DNA of 64,000 nucleotides, taken from the NCBI RefSeq assembly GCF_009604425.1, contig NZ_WEGI01000003.1, positions 434,001 through 498,000 on the forward strand. The letters are read 5' to 3'. A program made the translations under genes and the position numbers. A model generated the notes under the pieces. It made no database searches, was not told where the DNA came from, and worked only from the letters and a program-made list of their open reading frames with translations. Source of the DNA: Nocardia aurantia (GTDB lineage Bacteria > Actinomycetota > Actinomycetes > Mycobacteriales > Mycobacteriaceae). Shown here one piece after another: positions 22,701 through 31,646 of the stretch; the stretch's first letter is position 1; each line of letters begins with the position of its first letter.

Positions 22701-23915
22701 TCAGACGATGCCGGCGGTGGCGAGGCCGGCGAGTTCGTCCGAACTCAGGCCCAGCAGCGTGGAGTAGATCTCGGTGCTGTGCTCGCCGAGTTCGGGGCCG
22801 GTGTGGCGGACGCTGCCCGGGGTCTCGCTGAGGCGGGGGAAGACGTTCTGCATGGGGAAGTCGCCGAGGTCCGGATGGGCTAGTCGCACAATGGCTTCCC
22901 GGGCGGCGAAGTGCGGATCGGCGAACATGTCGCGGGCGGTGTAGATGCGCCCGGCCGGGACGCCCGCCTCGTGCAGCAGGGTCAGGACCTCGTCCGCCGG
23001 GCGGGCGCTCGTCCACTCGGCGATGATGTCGTCGAGTTCGGCCATGTTCTCCCCGCGCGCGGAATGGGTCGCGAAGCGTTGCGCGGCAGCCAGATCGGGG
23101 CGTCGCATGGCTGCGGTGAGGCGGGTGTAGACGGTGTCCTGGTTGGCGGCGATGAGGATCATCTCGCCGCCGGCGGTGGGGTAGACGTTGCTGGGGGCGA
23201 CGTTCGGCAGCACCGCGCCGGTGCGCTCGCGCTGGTAGCCGGTGATATCCCATTCCGGCAGCAGGGATTCCATCATCGCCAGCACCGCTTCGTAGATCGC
23301 CGAGTCGACGATCTGGCCCCGGCCGGTGAGTTCGCGGTGGTGCACCGCGGCTAGCGTGCCGATGGTCGCGAACACGGCGGCCAGCGAATCACCCAGGGAG
23401 ATACCGGTTCTGGCGGGCTGATGATCCGGATCGCCGGTGGTGTAGCGAATTCCGCCCATCGCCTCGCCGATCGAGCCGAACCCGGCGCGCCCGGCGTACG
23501 GCCCGCTCTGCCCGTACCCGGTGACCCGGGTGAGGATCAGCCCCGGATTGTCCGCACGCAGGGTCTCGTAGTCCAGGCCCCAGCGTTCCAGCGTGCCCGG
23601 CCGGAAGTTCTCGACGACGACATCGGCCTTGGCGATCAGCCGCCGGGCCAGGTCCTGGCCCTGCGGAGTGCGCAGATTGCAGGTCACCGACTTCTTGTTG
23701 CGCGCCACCACCGGCCACCACAGCGACCGGCCCTTCGGCTTCTCGCGACCCCATTCCCGCATCGGATCGCCCTGCCCCGGCGACTCGAGTTTGATCACCT
23801 CGGCCCCGAAATCGCCCAGCAGCTGACCACAGAACGGGCCCGCCAGCAGCTGACCCATCTCGATCACCCGCAGGTCGTGTAGCGGTCCCGGCGTCGCGGT
23901 GGTGAGATCTGCCAT
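22701..23915 (-). CDS. CaiB/BaiF-family (class III) CoA-transferase
   Basis: A 404-residue protein with the family landmarks LRVIEMGQLLAGPFCGQLLGDFGAEVIKLE, VVVENFRPGTLERWGLDYE, GQSGPYAGRAGFG and the catalytic Asp region GISLGDSLAAVFA. Class III CoA-transferases move CoA between carboxylic acids without free energy input. Together with the following amidase-type hydrolase it suggests activation of an organic acid. The start is the first Met with normal N-terminal length. A palindrome 100 bp upstream is the only visible control element. Confidence 0.9.
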   Translation of the reverse strand: MADLTTATPGPLHDLRVIEMGQLLAGPFCGQLLGDFGAEVIKLESPGQGDPMREWGREKPKGRSLWWPVVARNKKSVTCNLRTPQGQDLARRLIAKADVVVENFRPGTLERWGLDYETLRADNPGLILTRVTGYGQSGPYAGRAGFGSIGEAMGGIRYTTGDPDHQPARTGISLGDSLAAVFATIGTLAAVHHRELTGRGQIVDSAIYEAVLAMMESLLPEWDITGYQRERTGAVLPNVAPSNVYPTAGGEMILIAANQDTVYTRLTAAMRRPDLAAAQRFATHSARGENMAELDDIIAEWTSARPADEVLTLLHEAGVPAGRIYTARDMFADPHFAAREAIVRLAHPDLGDFPMQNVFPRLSETPGSVRHTGPELGEHSTEIYSTLLGLSSDELAGLATAGIV

Positions 23916-24007
23916 GAGGCCGGCTCCGTTCCGGCACGGGCCGCGTCGCGCTCCGTGTCTGGTTGCTGTCGTGGTCCCGGTGGCCGTCGGATCCACGGTC
24001 CAGGAAT

Positions 24008-24022
24008 GGATACAATGTATCC
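24008..24022. promoter_or_regulatory. Palindrome GGATAC-AAT-GTATCC, candidate GntR-type operator
   Basis: Perfect 6-bp arms lie about 95 bp upstream of the CoA-transferase gene. The sequence resembles operators of FadR/GntR-type regulators, but no such regulator gene is in the window, so the assignment is weak. Confidence 0.35.
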
Positions 24023-24401
24023 CGCTGCGAAACAGTCGGCAAGATCAGGGAACCGGAGGGCCGGCCGCCGGCCGGGTGCGCCGCCGCGTGGCGCAGCGCC
24101 TCGGGTGCCCGCCGGGATCCCGGCCAATGTTTTTACAATCCCGAAACCCGGCTCGGGTGACGGATTTTCGAATCCGATGGTAGGGAAATGTGGATCACGC
24201 CATATACCTCGGCTGCCGAATGTATGAAGGACCATATTCCGGCCCGCTCCGATTTTCCTAGACTTGCGCCGTTCGACAGAAAAACCCGACGGGCGCCGAT
24301 GTGCACCCGGCGACATTCGCAGCTCGATTCCGAGCCGTGCCGCCGTTCATCGGCCCGGCACATCGCGGTGGCTGGAAGCGGGTTTCCGAGAAGAGGTTGC
24401 C
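24023..24401. other. Intergenic stretch before the ABC transporter operon
   Basis: No convincing gene is seen. It contains a 14-bp perfect palindrome (24109-24122) followed by a short T-run (24127-24132), which could form a leader hairpin or attenuator on the plus strand, and AT-richer sequence around 24160-24230 where the promoter of the binding-protein gene probably lies. I see no known riboswitch. Confidence 0.3.
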
Positions 24402-25973
24402 ATGACATTGACCAGAGCCGGCTCGCCGGGTTTCTCCCGGCGTGGACTGTTGCGCGCCGGGCTGTCCGGAGCGGCCGCGCTCGCCGCCGGCCCGATCCTG
24501 GCAGCGTGTGCCGGTCCGGCCGGAACCGGCGGGACGACCGGCGGGGCGTCGGCGCCGCCGAAGCGCGGTGGGACGCTGCGGATGGCGCAGCCCGCCACCA
24601 CCGCCGAGAAGATGATGCCGCTGATCCTGCCGGCGATGCAGTTGCGGGGTTTCCAGATGTTCGATCCGCTGGTGCAATTCGAAGCCGGCGAGGGAAATCA
24701 CGGCCTCGCGATGATGCTGGCGGAGTCGATCACCATGGATTCCGCGACACAATGCACGGTCGTGCTGAAACCGGGCCTTACTTTCCACAACGGCAAGCCG
24801 ATCGGCCCCGACGATATCGTCGCCACGATGCGGCGCGCCGGGACCGAGCCGGGCAGCTCCTATTCGACGGCCTTCACGAATGTCGATTTCGGCGCGACCA
24901 GGGCACTGGACGCGCGCACGCTGCGGTGCGTGCTGCAGAGCCCGGAGAGCACATTCGCCGAGAACTTCGTGGCCGTGCCGATCATGCCCGCCGACTACGA
25001 TATCGCCGCGCCGGTCGGCAGCGGTGCCTACCGCCTCGCCTCCTACGTCCCGGGTGAACGCAGCGTATGCGTGCGATTCGAGAACTACTGGAACTCGGAG
25101 CTCGCGTACTTCGACACCGTCGAAACACTCACTCTCGCAGACAAATCGACCATTGTGACCGCCTTGCTGGGCAAGCAGATCGATCTCGCGAGCAATATTC
25201 CCGCGAACAGCATTCCGGTCGTGGAGGCCCAGGGATTCCGCAAGACCCAGTACGCGACCGGCAACAACTACATCATCAACATGAACACGCAGTTCGCACC
25301 ACTGGACCGGGTCGAGGTCCGGCAGGCGTTGCGCACCTTGATCAATCGGCAGGAGATCATCGCTCAGGTCTACGGCGGTCTGGCCAGCCCGGGCACGGAT
25401 GTGTACACGCCGTTGGACGCCGCCTACGACACCACGCGCAAGCCGCCGGCCGCCGACCCCGCACGGGCGATGGCGGTGCTGCGGCAAGCGGGCCTGGACA
25501 AACTGCCACTGACCGTGTCCACCACGGCCGGCGCCGCCGGAATCGTCGATATGGCGAAGGCATTCACGCAGCAAGCGGTCGCCGCGGGCCTGCCGTTCAA
25601 GGCACAGGAACTCGACGCGGCCACCTATTACGGGGCCGGATACGCCAACCGTCCACTGTCCACGTCCTTCTGGCCCGGCGAATCGTTCACCAGCATGGTG
25701 AAGAAGACCCGGCTGCCGAATTCGCCGTACAACAGCACACATTGGAGCAACGAGCGTTTCAATGCCCTGTACCGGAACGCGATGACGGAGATGGATGTCG
25801 CGAAGCGCACTGAGATCTTCCGGGAGATGCAGGACATCGAGGCGGCCGAGGGCAGCATGATCGTGGTGCTCTATCCGAAGCTGACGGATGTGGCGGCGCC
25901 GCACATCCAGGGCATGGCAGCGCAGTCGATGACCCAGAACGTCGACGTCCGCACGCTGTGGAGCAGCCGATGA
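24402..25973 (+). CDS. ABC transporter substrate-binding lipoprotein (SBP_bac_5, dipeptide/nickel type)
   Basis: The 523-residue protein begins with FSRRGLLRAGLSGAAALAAGPILAAC, a twin-arginine signal ending in a lipobox (LAAC), so it is exported and lipid-anchored. The rest is a family-5 binding protein (GGTLRMAQPA; LKPGLTFHNGKPIGPDDIVATM; VRQALRTLINRQEII; GLASPGTDVYTPL). It captures an oligopeptide-like or other small ligand for the two permeases that follow with coupled translation. GAAGAGG precedes the ATG. The ligand is unknown; the downstream flavin monooxygenase suggests an oxidisable organosulfur or amine compound, which is inference. Confidence 0.9.
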   Translation: MTLTRAGSPGFSRRGLLRAGLSGAAALAAGPILAACAGPAGTGGTTGGASAPPKRGGTLRMAQPATTAEKMMPLILPAMQLRGFQMFDPLVQFEAGEGNHGLAMMLAESITMDSATQCTVVLKPGLTFHNGKPIGPDDIVATMRRAGTEPGSSYSTAFTNVDFGATRALDARTLRCVLQSPESTFAENFVAVPIMPADYDIAAPVGSGAYRLASYVPGERSVCVRFENYWNSELAYFDTVETLTLADKSTIVTALLGKQIDLASNIPANSIPVVEAQGFRKTQYATGNNYIINMNTQFAPLDRVEVRQALRTLINRQEIIAQVYGGLASPGTDVYTPLDAAYDTTRKPPAADPARAMAVLRQAGLDKLPLTVSTTAGAAGIVDMAKAFTQQAVAAGLPFKAQELDAATYYGAGYANRPLSTSFWPGESFTSMVKKTRLPNSPYNSTHWSNERFNALYRNAMTEMDVAKRTEIFREMQDIEAAEGSMIVVLYPKLTDVAAPHIQGMAAQSMTQNVDVRTLWSSR

Positions 25974-27010
25974 CCGTCCTGCTCGACGACGCCGCGCCCG
26001 GCGTGGAGGGGCCGCGCTCCGAGGGCGCGCTGCGCAGGCGACCGGCCGCGTCCCGGCCGTTGGCGCGCTACCTGCTTCGGCGGTTCTGCTGGGGCCTGGT
26101 GCTGATCTGGGTCGTCACCGTGCTGGTTTTCGTGGCCACCCAGGCCCTGCCGGGAGACGCGGCGGCGGTGATCCTCGGCGATACCGCGACCCCGGAACGC
26201 CTCGCGCAGGTCCGGGCGACGATGCACCTCGACGACCCGATGATTGTGCAGTACGTGAAGTGGCTCGGTGGCCTGCTGCACGGGGATCTCGGTGTCTCCC
26301 TGGGCAATCGGCAGCCGGTGTCGGCCTACATCGGGTCCCGGTTGCGCAACACCCTGGTGTTGTCCGGGCTGTCCTGCCTGATCGCCGTGCCGATCTCCTT
26401 CGGCCTCGGCCTGCGGGCCGCGACCCGGCCGGGCGGCCTGCTCGACCGCGCGGTGTCCGGGGCGACGGTGGTGTTGTCGGCGGTGCCGAGCATGGTGTTC
26501 GGGATCGTGCTCATCTACCTGTTCGCCACGAACGTGTGGCAATGGCTGCCCGCGGTGTCGCTGCTGGACACCCGCCGCGGCCTGTTCGGCCAACTCGACA
26601 AGCTCGTGCTGCCCGCGCTGACCCTGGCGCTGACGGCTGTGCCGCCCATCACCTACAACGTCCGGGCGTCGATGCTCGAGGTGCTGCGCGGCCCCTACAT
26701 CGGGATGGCGCGGCTCAACGGCCTGCGCGAGCGGACCGTGCTCTGGCGGGAGGCCCTGCCCAACGCGCTGGGCCCGGTCGGCCAGGCGACCGCGCTGATG
26801 ATCGTCATCGTGGTCGGGGGTACCACGGTCATCGAGACGATCTTCGGTTACGACGGTGTCGGCCTGGCGTTGGCGCACGCGGTGAACGGCCGCGATGTGC
26901 CACTGCTGCAGGGGATCACGGTGGTGCTCACCGCGGCCACCGTCGCGGTCGTGCTCTGTTTCGACATGCTGGCCGTGCTGCTCAATCCGAGACTGAGGAC
27001 CGCACTGTGA
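25970..27010 (+). CDS. ABC transporter permease (DppB/OppB type)
   Basis: The 346-residue protein has six membrane segments and the EAA loop region (YIGMARLNGLRERTVLWREALPNAL) typical of the BPD_transp_1 permeases. A 40-residue cytoplasmic N-terminus precedes the first segment (LLRRFCWGLVLIWVVTVLVF), followed by LPGDAA as in DppB. The ATG overlaps the binding-protein stop. It forms the membrane pore with the next gene product. Confidence 0.92.
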   Translation: MTVLLDDAAPGVEGPRSEGALRRRPAASRPLARYLLRRFCWGLVLIWVVTVLVFVATQALPGDAAAVILGDTATPERLAQVRATMHLDDPMIVQYVKWLGGLLHGDLGVSLGNRQPVSAYIGSRLRNTLVLSGLSCLIAVPISFGLGLRAATRPGGLLDRAVSGATVVLSAVPSMVFGIVLIYLFATNVWQWLPAVSLLDTRRGLFGQLDKLVLPALTLALTAVPPITYNVRASMLEVLRGPYIGMARLNGLRERTVLWREALPNALGPVGQATALMIVIVVGGTTVIETIFGYDGVGLALAHAVNGRDVPLLQGITVVLTAATVAVVLCFDMLAVLLNPRLRTAL

Positions 27011-27870
27011 CCATCGAGATCGCACCCGGCACACCGGTGGCGCGGCGGCCGTGGCGCCGGCTGCCCGGCCGGGTGTGGGCCGGCGCCGCACTCGCCGCGC
27101 CCGTCGTGGTGATCGCCGTATTCGGCGGCTTCCTGGCGCCGCACGCGCCCACCGACTATGTCGGAGCGGCCTTTCAGGGCCCCGGAGCGGGCGCGCCGCT
27201 GGGCACCGACAACCTCGGCCACGATGTGCTCAGCCGACTGCTCTGCGGGGGCGGCCTGCTGCTGTGGCCCGCTGTGGCCGCCACCGCGGTGTCGGTGCTG
27301 TGCGGCGGTGCGCTCGGCCTGGTCGCGGGCTGTTCCCGCGGCCGGGCGGGCGAGTGGATCCCGCGCGTCGTGGACGTCCTGCTGGCGTTCCCCGCCCTGG
27401 TGCTCATCCTCATGCTGATGGCGCGTGCCCCGTCGTCGACCGGGCTGGTGGTCGTCTCCTGTGCGCTGGTCCTGACCCCGGGCGCGTTCCGCATCATGCG
27501 GGTGGCCGCCGGTGAGGTGGCGGTCCGCGATTTCGTCGCGGCGGCCCGCGCCCTGGGCCTCGGCCGGATCGCGGTGATCCGCCGGGAGATTCTGCCCAAT
27601 GTGACCGCGCCGTTGTTCGTCCTGATCCCGATGCAGTTCATCGCCGCCACCGGTCTGATCACCGTGGTGAACTTCCTCGGCCTGGGCGTCAGCGGATTCA
27701 CCCCCAGCTGGGGCGTGATGATCATGGAGAACAAGGACGGCCTGGTGGTCGCGCCACTGGGCGTACTCGCGCCGGTCGTGGCGATCGCGGTGCTGTGCGT
27801 CGGAATCAATCTCGTCTCGGACGGCATCGCCGCGCATCTGTCGCGCGCCGCGGCCGCCGCCGACAGCTGA
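27007..27870 (+). CDS. ABC transporter permease (DppC/OppC type)
   Basis: The 287-residue second permease begins at a GTG overlapping the previous stop. It has the DppC landmarks: APHAPTDYVGAAF, then PLGTDNLGHDVLSRLL, and the EAA loop VRDFVAAARALGLGRIAVIRREILPN. Five or six membrane segments are seen. The Cys-rich loop LLCGGGLLLW is unusual but otherwise the protein is standard. Confidence 0.92.
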   Translation: MTIEIAPGTPVARRPWRRLPGRVWAGAALAAPVVVIAVFGGFLAPHAPTDYVGAAFQGPGAGAPLGTDNLGHDVLSRLLCGGGLLLWPAVAATAVSVLCGGALGLVAGCSRGRAGEWIPRVVDVLLAFPALVLILMLMARAPSSTGLVVVSCALVLTPGAFRIMRVAAGEVAVRDFVAAARALGLGRIAVIRREILPNVTAPLFVLIPMQFIAATGLITVVNFLGLGVSGFTPSWGVMIMENKDGLVVAPLGVLAPVVAIAVLCVGINLVSDGIAAHLSRAAAAADS

Positions 27871-27884
27871 TCGAGGATCCTGAC

Positions 27885-29750
27885 ATGGAAACGACTTTCG
27901 CGCCGACGCGGCCGAATTTGATACGGCGGCAAGCCGTTCTGACTGTTCATGACCTGGCGGTACGCGCGCCGGACGGCACCGCCATCGTCCTGCCGCTCGA
28001 TCTCGAGCTGGCTCCCGGGGAGATTCTGGGCCTCGTCGGCGAATCCGGATCCGGCAAATCCACACTGGGCATGGCCCTGCTGGGTTACGCGATGCCGGGG
28101 CTGACGATCACCGAGGGCACCGTCGTCGTTGCCGGGCACGATGTTTCGAGCGCCGACGAGGCGGGCCGGCGGCGGTTGCGCGGTGGTGTCATCTCGTACG
28201 TGCCGCAGGATCCGGGGGCCGCGCTGAATCCGGTGCGGCGCATCGGCCGGCAGATCGACCGCATGCTGCGTACCCATGCCCCGGAGCTGTCCGGTGCGCA
28301 GCGCTCGCGGCGGATCGGCGAACTCCTGGACCGGGTGGGCCTGCCGGACACCCGGGAGTTCCTGCGGCGCTACCCGCATCAGCTGTCGGGCGGGCAGGCC
28401 CAGCGGTTCGCCATCGCGGTGGCCTTCTCCTGCGATCCGGCCGTGGTCGTCCTCGACGAGCCGACCACCGGCCTGGACGTCGTCACCCAGCGCCGGGTAC
28501 TCGAGCTGGTCCGCGGCCTGTGCCGCGACGACGCGACGGCGGCGGTGTACATCAGCCACGATCTGGAGGTGGTCGCCGAACTCGCCGACCGGATCGCGGT
28601 CATGTATTCCGGGCGGATCATCGAGTCCGGGGCCGCCGACCGGATCGCGTACGCCGCAGGCCATCCCTACACCCGCGGCTTGATCGCGGCGGTTCCGGAC
28701 CGGACCGGCCGGGAGTCGGTCACCGGCATCCCGGGACACGCCCCGTCGCCGTTCCGGCGGCCGGACGGCTGTGCTTTCGCGCCCCGGTGCCCGGTGGCCC
28801 GCGCCTCCTGCGCGCACGGCGAGGCGCCGGCGCTGCGGCGGATCGGGACGGGCCACCTGGTCGCGTGCCCCTACGAGAGGGAGAAAACGAGCGGCTCCAC
28901 GGCGCGGCCCGCGCCACGGGGGCCGGTCGCCGCGACCGAGTCCGCCGGCCTCACGATCACGAACCTGCGGGCGGGTTACGGCGGGCTGCAGGTGCTGCAC
29001 GGTATCGACCTGCGGCTGCCGCCCGGCCGCTGCCTCGCGATCGTCGGTGAGTCGGGCAGCGGCAAGACCACTGTGGCGAAAGTGCTGGCCGGCTTGCACA
29101 TTCACTACACCGGCGCGGTCGAGCTGGACGGCGCGACGATGGCCACGGCCGTCGAGCGCCGGTCGCCGGCGCACCGCCGCGCGGTGCAGTACATCTTCCA
29201 GAATCCGGCCGCGGCGCTGAATCCGCGGCGGACCGTGTTCGACACCGTCGCCGCGGCCCGCCGGGTCCTGGTCCCCGAGGATCCGGACCCGGGATCCGCC
29301 GTCCGCGCGACCCTGGAATCCGTCGCGCTGCCCGAGACCTATTGGTGCCGTTACCCCCATCAACTCAGCGGTGGGGAGCGGCAGCGGGTCGCGATCGCGC
29401 GCGGCCTGGTCGGCGAGCCCCGCTTCCTGATCTGCGACGAGGTCACCTCGGCCCTGGACGTCTCGGTCCAGGCCACCATCGTCGAACTGCTGCGCGACCT
29501 CGTCCTGCGCCGCGGCGTGGGAATGGTCTTCATCACCCATCAGCTGCCGCTGGTGCGCGGTCTGGCCGACGAGGTCGCCGTCTTCCAGCAGGGCCGGCTG
29601 CGGGAGTACGCGCCGACCGGCACGGTCCTCGACGCACCCACGCACGACTACACCCGGACGCTGCTCTCCGCCGGCCCGCATCCACTGCGGTCCGCTCGAC
29701 CGAATCCGGCCGGTGCCGGGACGATTCCGCTCGGAAAGGATGTTCCATGA
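27885..29750 (+). CDS. Fused double ATPase of dipeptide-type ABC transporter (DppD-DppF)
   Basis: The 621-residue protein joins two nucleotide-binding domains. Domain 1 has Walker A GESGSGKST, signature LSGGQAQR and Walker B VVVLDEP, followed by a Cys-rich DppD-type tail (CAFAPRCPVARASC) that may bind an iron-sulfur cluster. Domain 2 has GESGSGKTT, LSGGERQR and LICDEV, with VTSALDVSVQ. Fusion of the DppD and DppF halves in one chain is common in actinomycetes. It powers the two permeases. The start follows a GAGG site. The stop overlaps the next ATG, tying the monooxygenase to this importer. Confidence 0.93.
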   Translation: METTFAPTRPNLIRRQAVLTVHDLAVRAPDGTAIVLPLDLELAPGEILGLVGESGSGKSTLGMALLGYAMPGLTITEGTVVVAGHDVSSADEAGRRRLRGGVISYVPQDPGAALNPVRRIGRQIDRMLRTHAPELSGAQRSRRIGELLDRVGLPDTREFLRRYPHQLSGGQAQRFAIAVAFSCDPAVVVLDEPTTGLDVVTQRRVLELVRGLCRDDATAAVYISHDLEVVAELADRIAVMYSGRIIESGAADRIAYAAGHPYTRGLIAAVPDRTGRESVTGIPGHAPSPFRRPDGCAFAPRCPVARASCAHGEAPALRRIGTGHLVACPYEREKTSGSTARPAPRGPVAATESAGLTITNLRAGYGGLQVLHGIDLRLPPGRCLAIVGESGSGKTTVAKVLAGLHIHYTGAVELDGATMATAVERRSPAHRRAVQYIFQNPAAALNPRRTVFDTVAAARRVLVPEDPDPGSAVRATLESVALPETYWCRYPHQLSGGERQRVAIARGLVGEPRFLICDEVTSALDVSVQATIVELLRDLVLRRGVGMVFITHQLPLVRGLADEVAVFQQGRLREYAPTGTVLDAPTHDYTRTLLSAGPHPLRSARPNPAGAGTIPLGKDVP

Positions 29751-30931
29751 CCTCCGCTCCCTCCCGCCTCACCGCCGCTCCGCGCGACGCCCAGGACTGC
29801 GTCGCGATCTCCCGGGAGGTGCGGACCCGGCTGGCGGCCATGTCCGCGGACATCGACCGGGCCGGCGTCTATCCCACCGCGGCAATGGAATTGGTCGACG
29901 ACTCCGGTCTGCGGGACTTGGCGCTGCCCCGCTCGGCCGGCGGGATCGCCGCGGACGTGCCGCTCGACGACACGGAGGCGATGATGCAGATCATCACCAA
30001 CATCGCCGCCGGGGAGAGCTCGGTGGCGCAGATGTGGCTGTTCCACCAGTCCACGGCACGGTCGATGCTGCATCCGGCGGGCCCGCTGGGCGCCGAGGCC
30101 CGTACGGTCCTGCTCGACCGGTTCCGGCACGACGGAGTGCGGTTCTGCGCGCCCAACAACGAACATTCCGCGACCTTCGGCCGCTACGAGATGGAAATCC
30201 GCCGTGCCACCGGCGGGGTCGTCGTCACCGGCCGGAAGTATTTCGCGACGGGCAGCGGCGGGGCACGCTACGCGGTGTCGTTCGGCGTCACGAAGGACTT
30301 CCCGGACATCCCCGACGGTACCCTGCACCGGGTGGTGATCGATCTCGACGACCCCGGCGTCACCCGCTACGACGACTGGGACAACATGGGTCAGCGATCG
30401 ACCACCAGCGGCTCGCTCGGCTACGACGGGGTATTCGTGCCGGACGGTTTCCACTATTCGGTCCCGGATTTCCGGTGGGATGCCAACGCGACCGGTTCGC
30501 TGGGCATCACCGCGATCGTGCTCGGTATCGGCCTGGGCGCCTTCGACGCCGTCGTGGATTTCGTCAAGCACCGCGCGGCGTACCGGGATGCCCCGCAGGA
30601 CAAGGTGATTCGTCACCATCTGGGCCGGTTCGCCGCGTCGCTGGCCGCCGCCGAAGCCTTGTTCCGGGCCGCGACCGCCGAAGCCGTGGCGGCCGACCGC
30701 AGCGGTGACCGGGACCGGATCGCCGCGGCCGCCGCCGAGACCGAGAAGGCCAAGGTGACGATCGTGGAGGCCGCGTTGCTCGTGACGGGGGAGATGCACC
30801 GGCTCTGTGGCGGTCAATCCACCGCCAACGAGCACAATCTGGACAGGTTCTGGCGCAACGCCCGCACTTTGAGCGTCCAGAACGTCCTCGACGTCGCGAT
30901 CGACAAGATCGCCGGATACGAGCTGCGGTAG
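29747..30931 (+). CDS. DszC/SfnB-like flavin-dependent monooxygenase of acyl-CoA dehydrogenase fold
   Basis: The 394-residue protein has the acyl-CoA dehydrogenase fold but shows the monooxygenase subgroup pattern: GVYPTAAMELVDDSGLRDLALPRSAGG, a FAPN/CAPNNEHS-type segment, VTGRKYFATGSGGA and NMGQRSTTSGSLGYDGVFVPD, similar to DszC, SfnB and related enzymes that attack sulfur or nitrogen heteroatoms with reduced flavin. It is coupled by ATGA to the importer ATPase, and a flavin reductase lies 200 bp downstream. Together these look like uptake and oxidative opening of an organosulfur or similar compound. A true acyl-CoA dehydrogenase remains possible. Confidence 0.83.
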   Translation: MTSAPSRLTAAPRDAQDCVAISREVRTRLAAMSADIDRAGVYPTAAMELVDDSGLRDLALPRSAGGIAADVPLDDTEAMMQIITNIAAGESSVAQMWLFHQSTARSMLHPAGPLGAEARTVLLDRFRHDGVRFCAPNNEHSATFGRYEMEIRRATGGVVVTGRKYFATGSGGARYAVSFGVTKDFPDIPDGTLHRVVIDLDDPGVTRYDDWDNMGQRSTTSGSLGYDGVFVPDGFHYSVPDFRWDANATGSLGITAIVLGIGLGAFDAVVDFVKHRAAYRDAPQDKVIRHHLGRFAASLAAAEALFRAATAEAVAADRSGDRDRIAAAAAETEKAKVTIVEAALLVTGEMHRLCGGQSTANEHNLDRFWRNARTLSVQNVLDVAIDKIAGYELR

Positions 30932-31133
30932 GACGGCGGTTGCCTTGTGGGCCAAGGGATCCGCGTGCCGGAGCACATGCGCCGGGATCGGAATGTGGGC
31001 GGCGGACCATGGTCCGGCCGCGCCGCGCGCCATACCGTGAAGATCGGCCCAGTCATCCGGATCCCGTACGGCGGATGCACATCGCATTTCCGGCGCCGGT
31101 CTCGCGCCCGCGGCGGTACCTCAGAAAGTCGAT

Positions 31134-31646
31134 ATGACGAATATCAGCAGCGGCCTCACCGATCTGGATGTGCGGGAGGCGATGGCAAGACTGGTCACGG
31201 GCGTGACGGTCGTCACCACCCACGGCGCCGACGGCGACGCCGGGACGACCATCAATTCGTTCACGATGATCACCCTGGAACCCCCGACCGTGATGATCTG
31301 CCTGAACACGCGCAATCGTGGTTACGCGGCCGTTGCGGAGAGCGGCCGGTTCGCGGTGAACGTGCTCAGCGGCTCGCAGGCCTGGATCGCCGAGTTGTTC
31401 GCCACACCAGGTCTGTCCCAGCACGAGCGATTCGCCCGGCTGGACACCACGCGGGCCGGCACCGGTTGCCCGATCATCGCCGGAGCGGCATCGTGGTTGG
31501 ACTGCACGGTCACCGAAGCCCGGCGGATAGGTACCCACGGCGTGTTCTTCGCGGAGGTGAAGGACGCGGGCGTCGACCGTCTCGACGAGGTGCCGCTGGT
31601 CTACTTCCGGCGGTCCATGCACCCGTTGCGGCATTCGACGGCATGA
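31134..31646 (+). CDS. Flavin reductase (HpaC-like)
   Basis: This 170-residue protein has the flavin reductase fold (MARLVTGVTVVTTHGADGDAG; INSFTMITLEPPTVMICLN; SGRFAVNVLSGSQ). It probably supplies reduced flavin to the DszC-like enzyme upstream. A 202-bp gap separates them without an evident gene. It differs in sequence from the reductase at 19811-20290, so the two serve separate systems. Its stop overlaps the start of the PucR-type regulator, coupling enzyme and regulator. Confidence 0.88.
   Translation: MTNISSGLTDLDVREAMARLVTGVTVVTTHGADGDAGTTINSFTMITLEPPTVMICLNTRNRGYAAVAESGRFAVNVLSGSQAWIAELFATPGLSQHERFARLDTTRAGTGCPIIAGAASWLDCTVTEARRIGTHGVFFAEVKDAGVDRLDEVPLVYFRRSMHPLRHSTA

Noticed and set aside
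24109..24132. Palindrome plus T-run that looks like a rho-independent terminator on the plus strand
   Set aside because: No plus-strand gene ends upstream of it; could be a leader hairpin but evidence is too weak for a terminator call.
27174..29681. 835-codon open frame antisense to the ABC transporter genes
   Set aside because: Codon-bias shadow: in high-GC DNA the opposite frame stays open. The plus strand carries clear permease and ATPase motifs.
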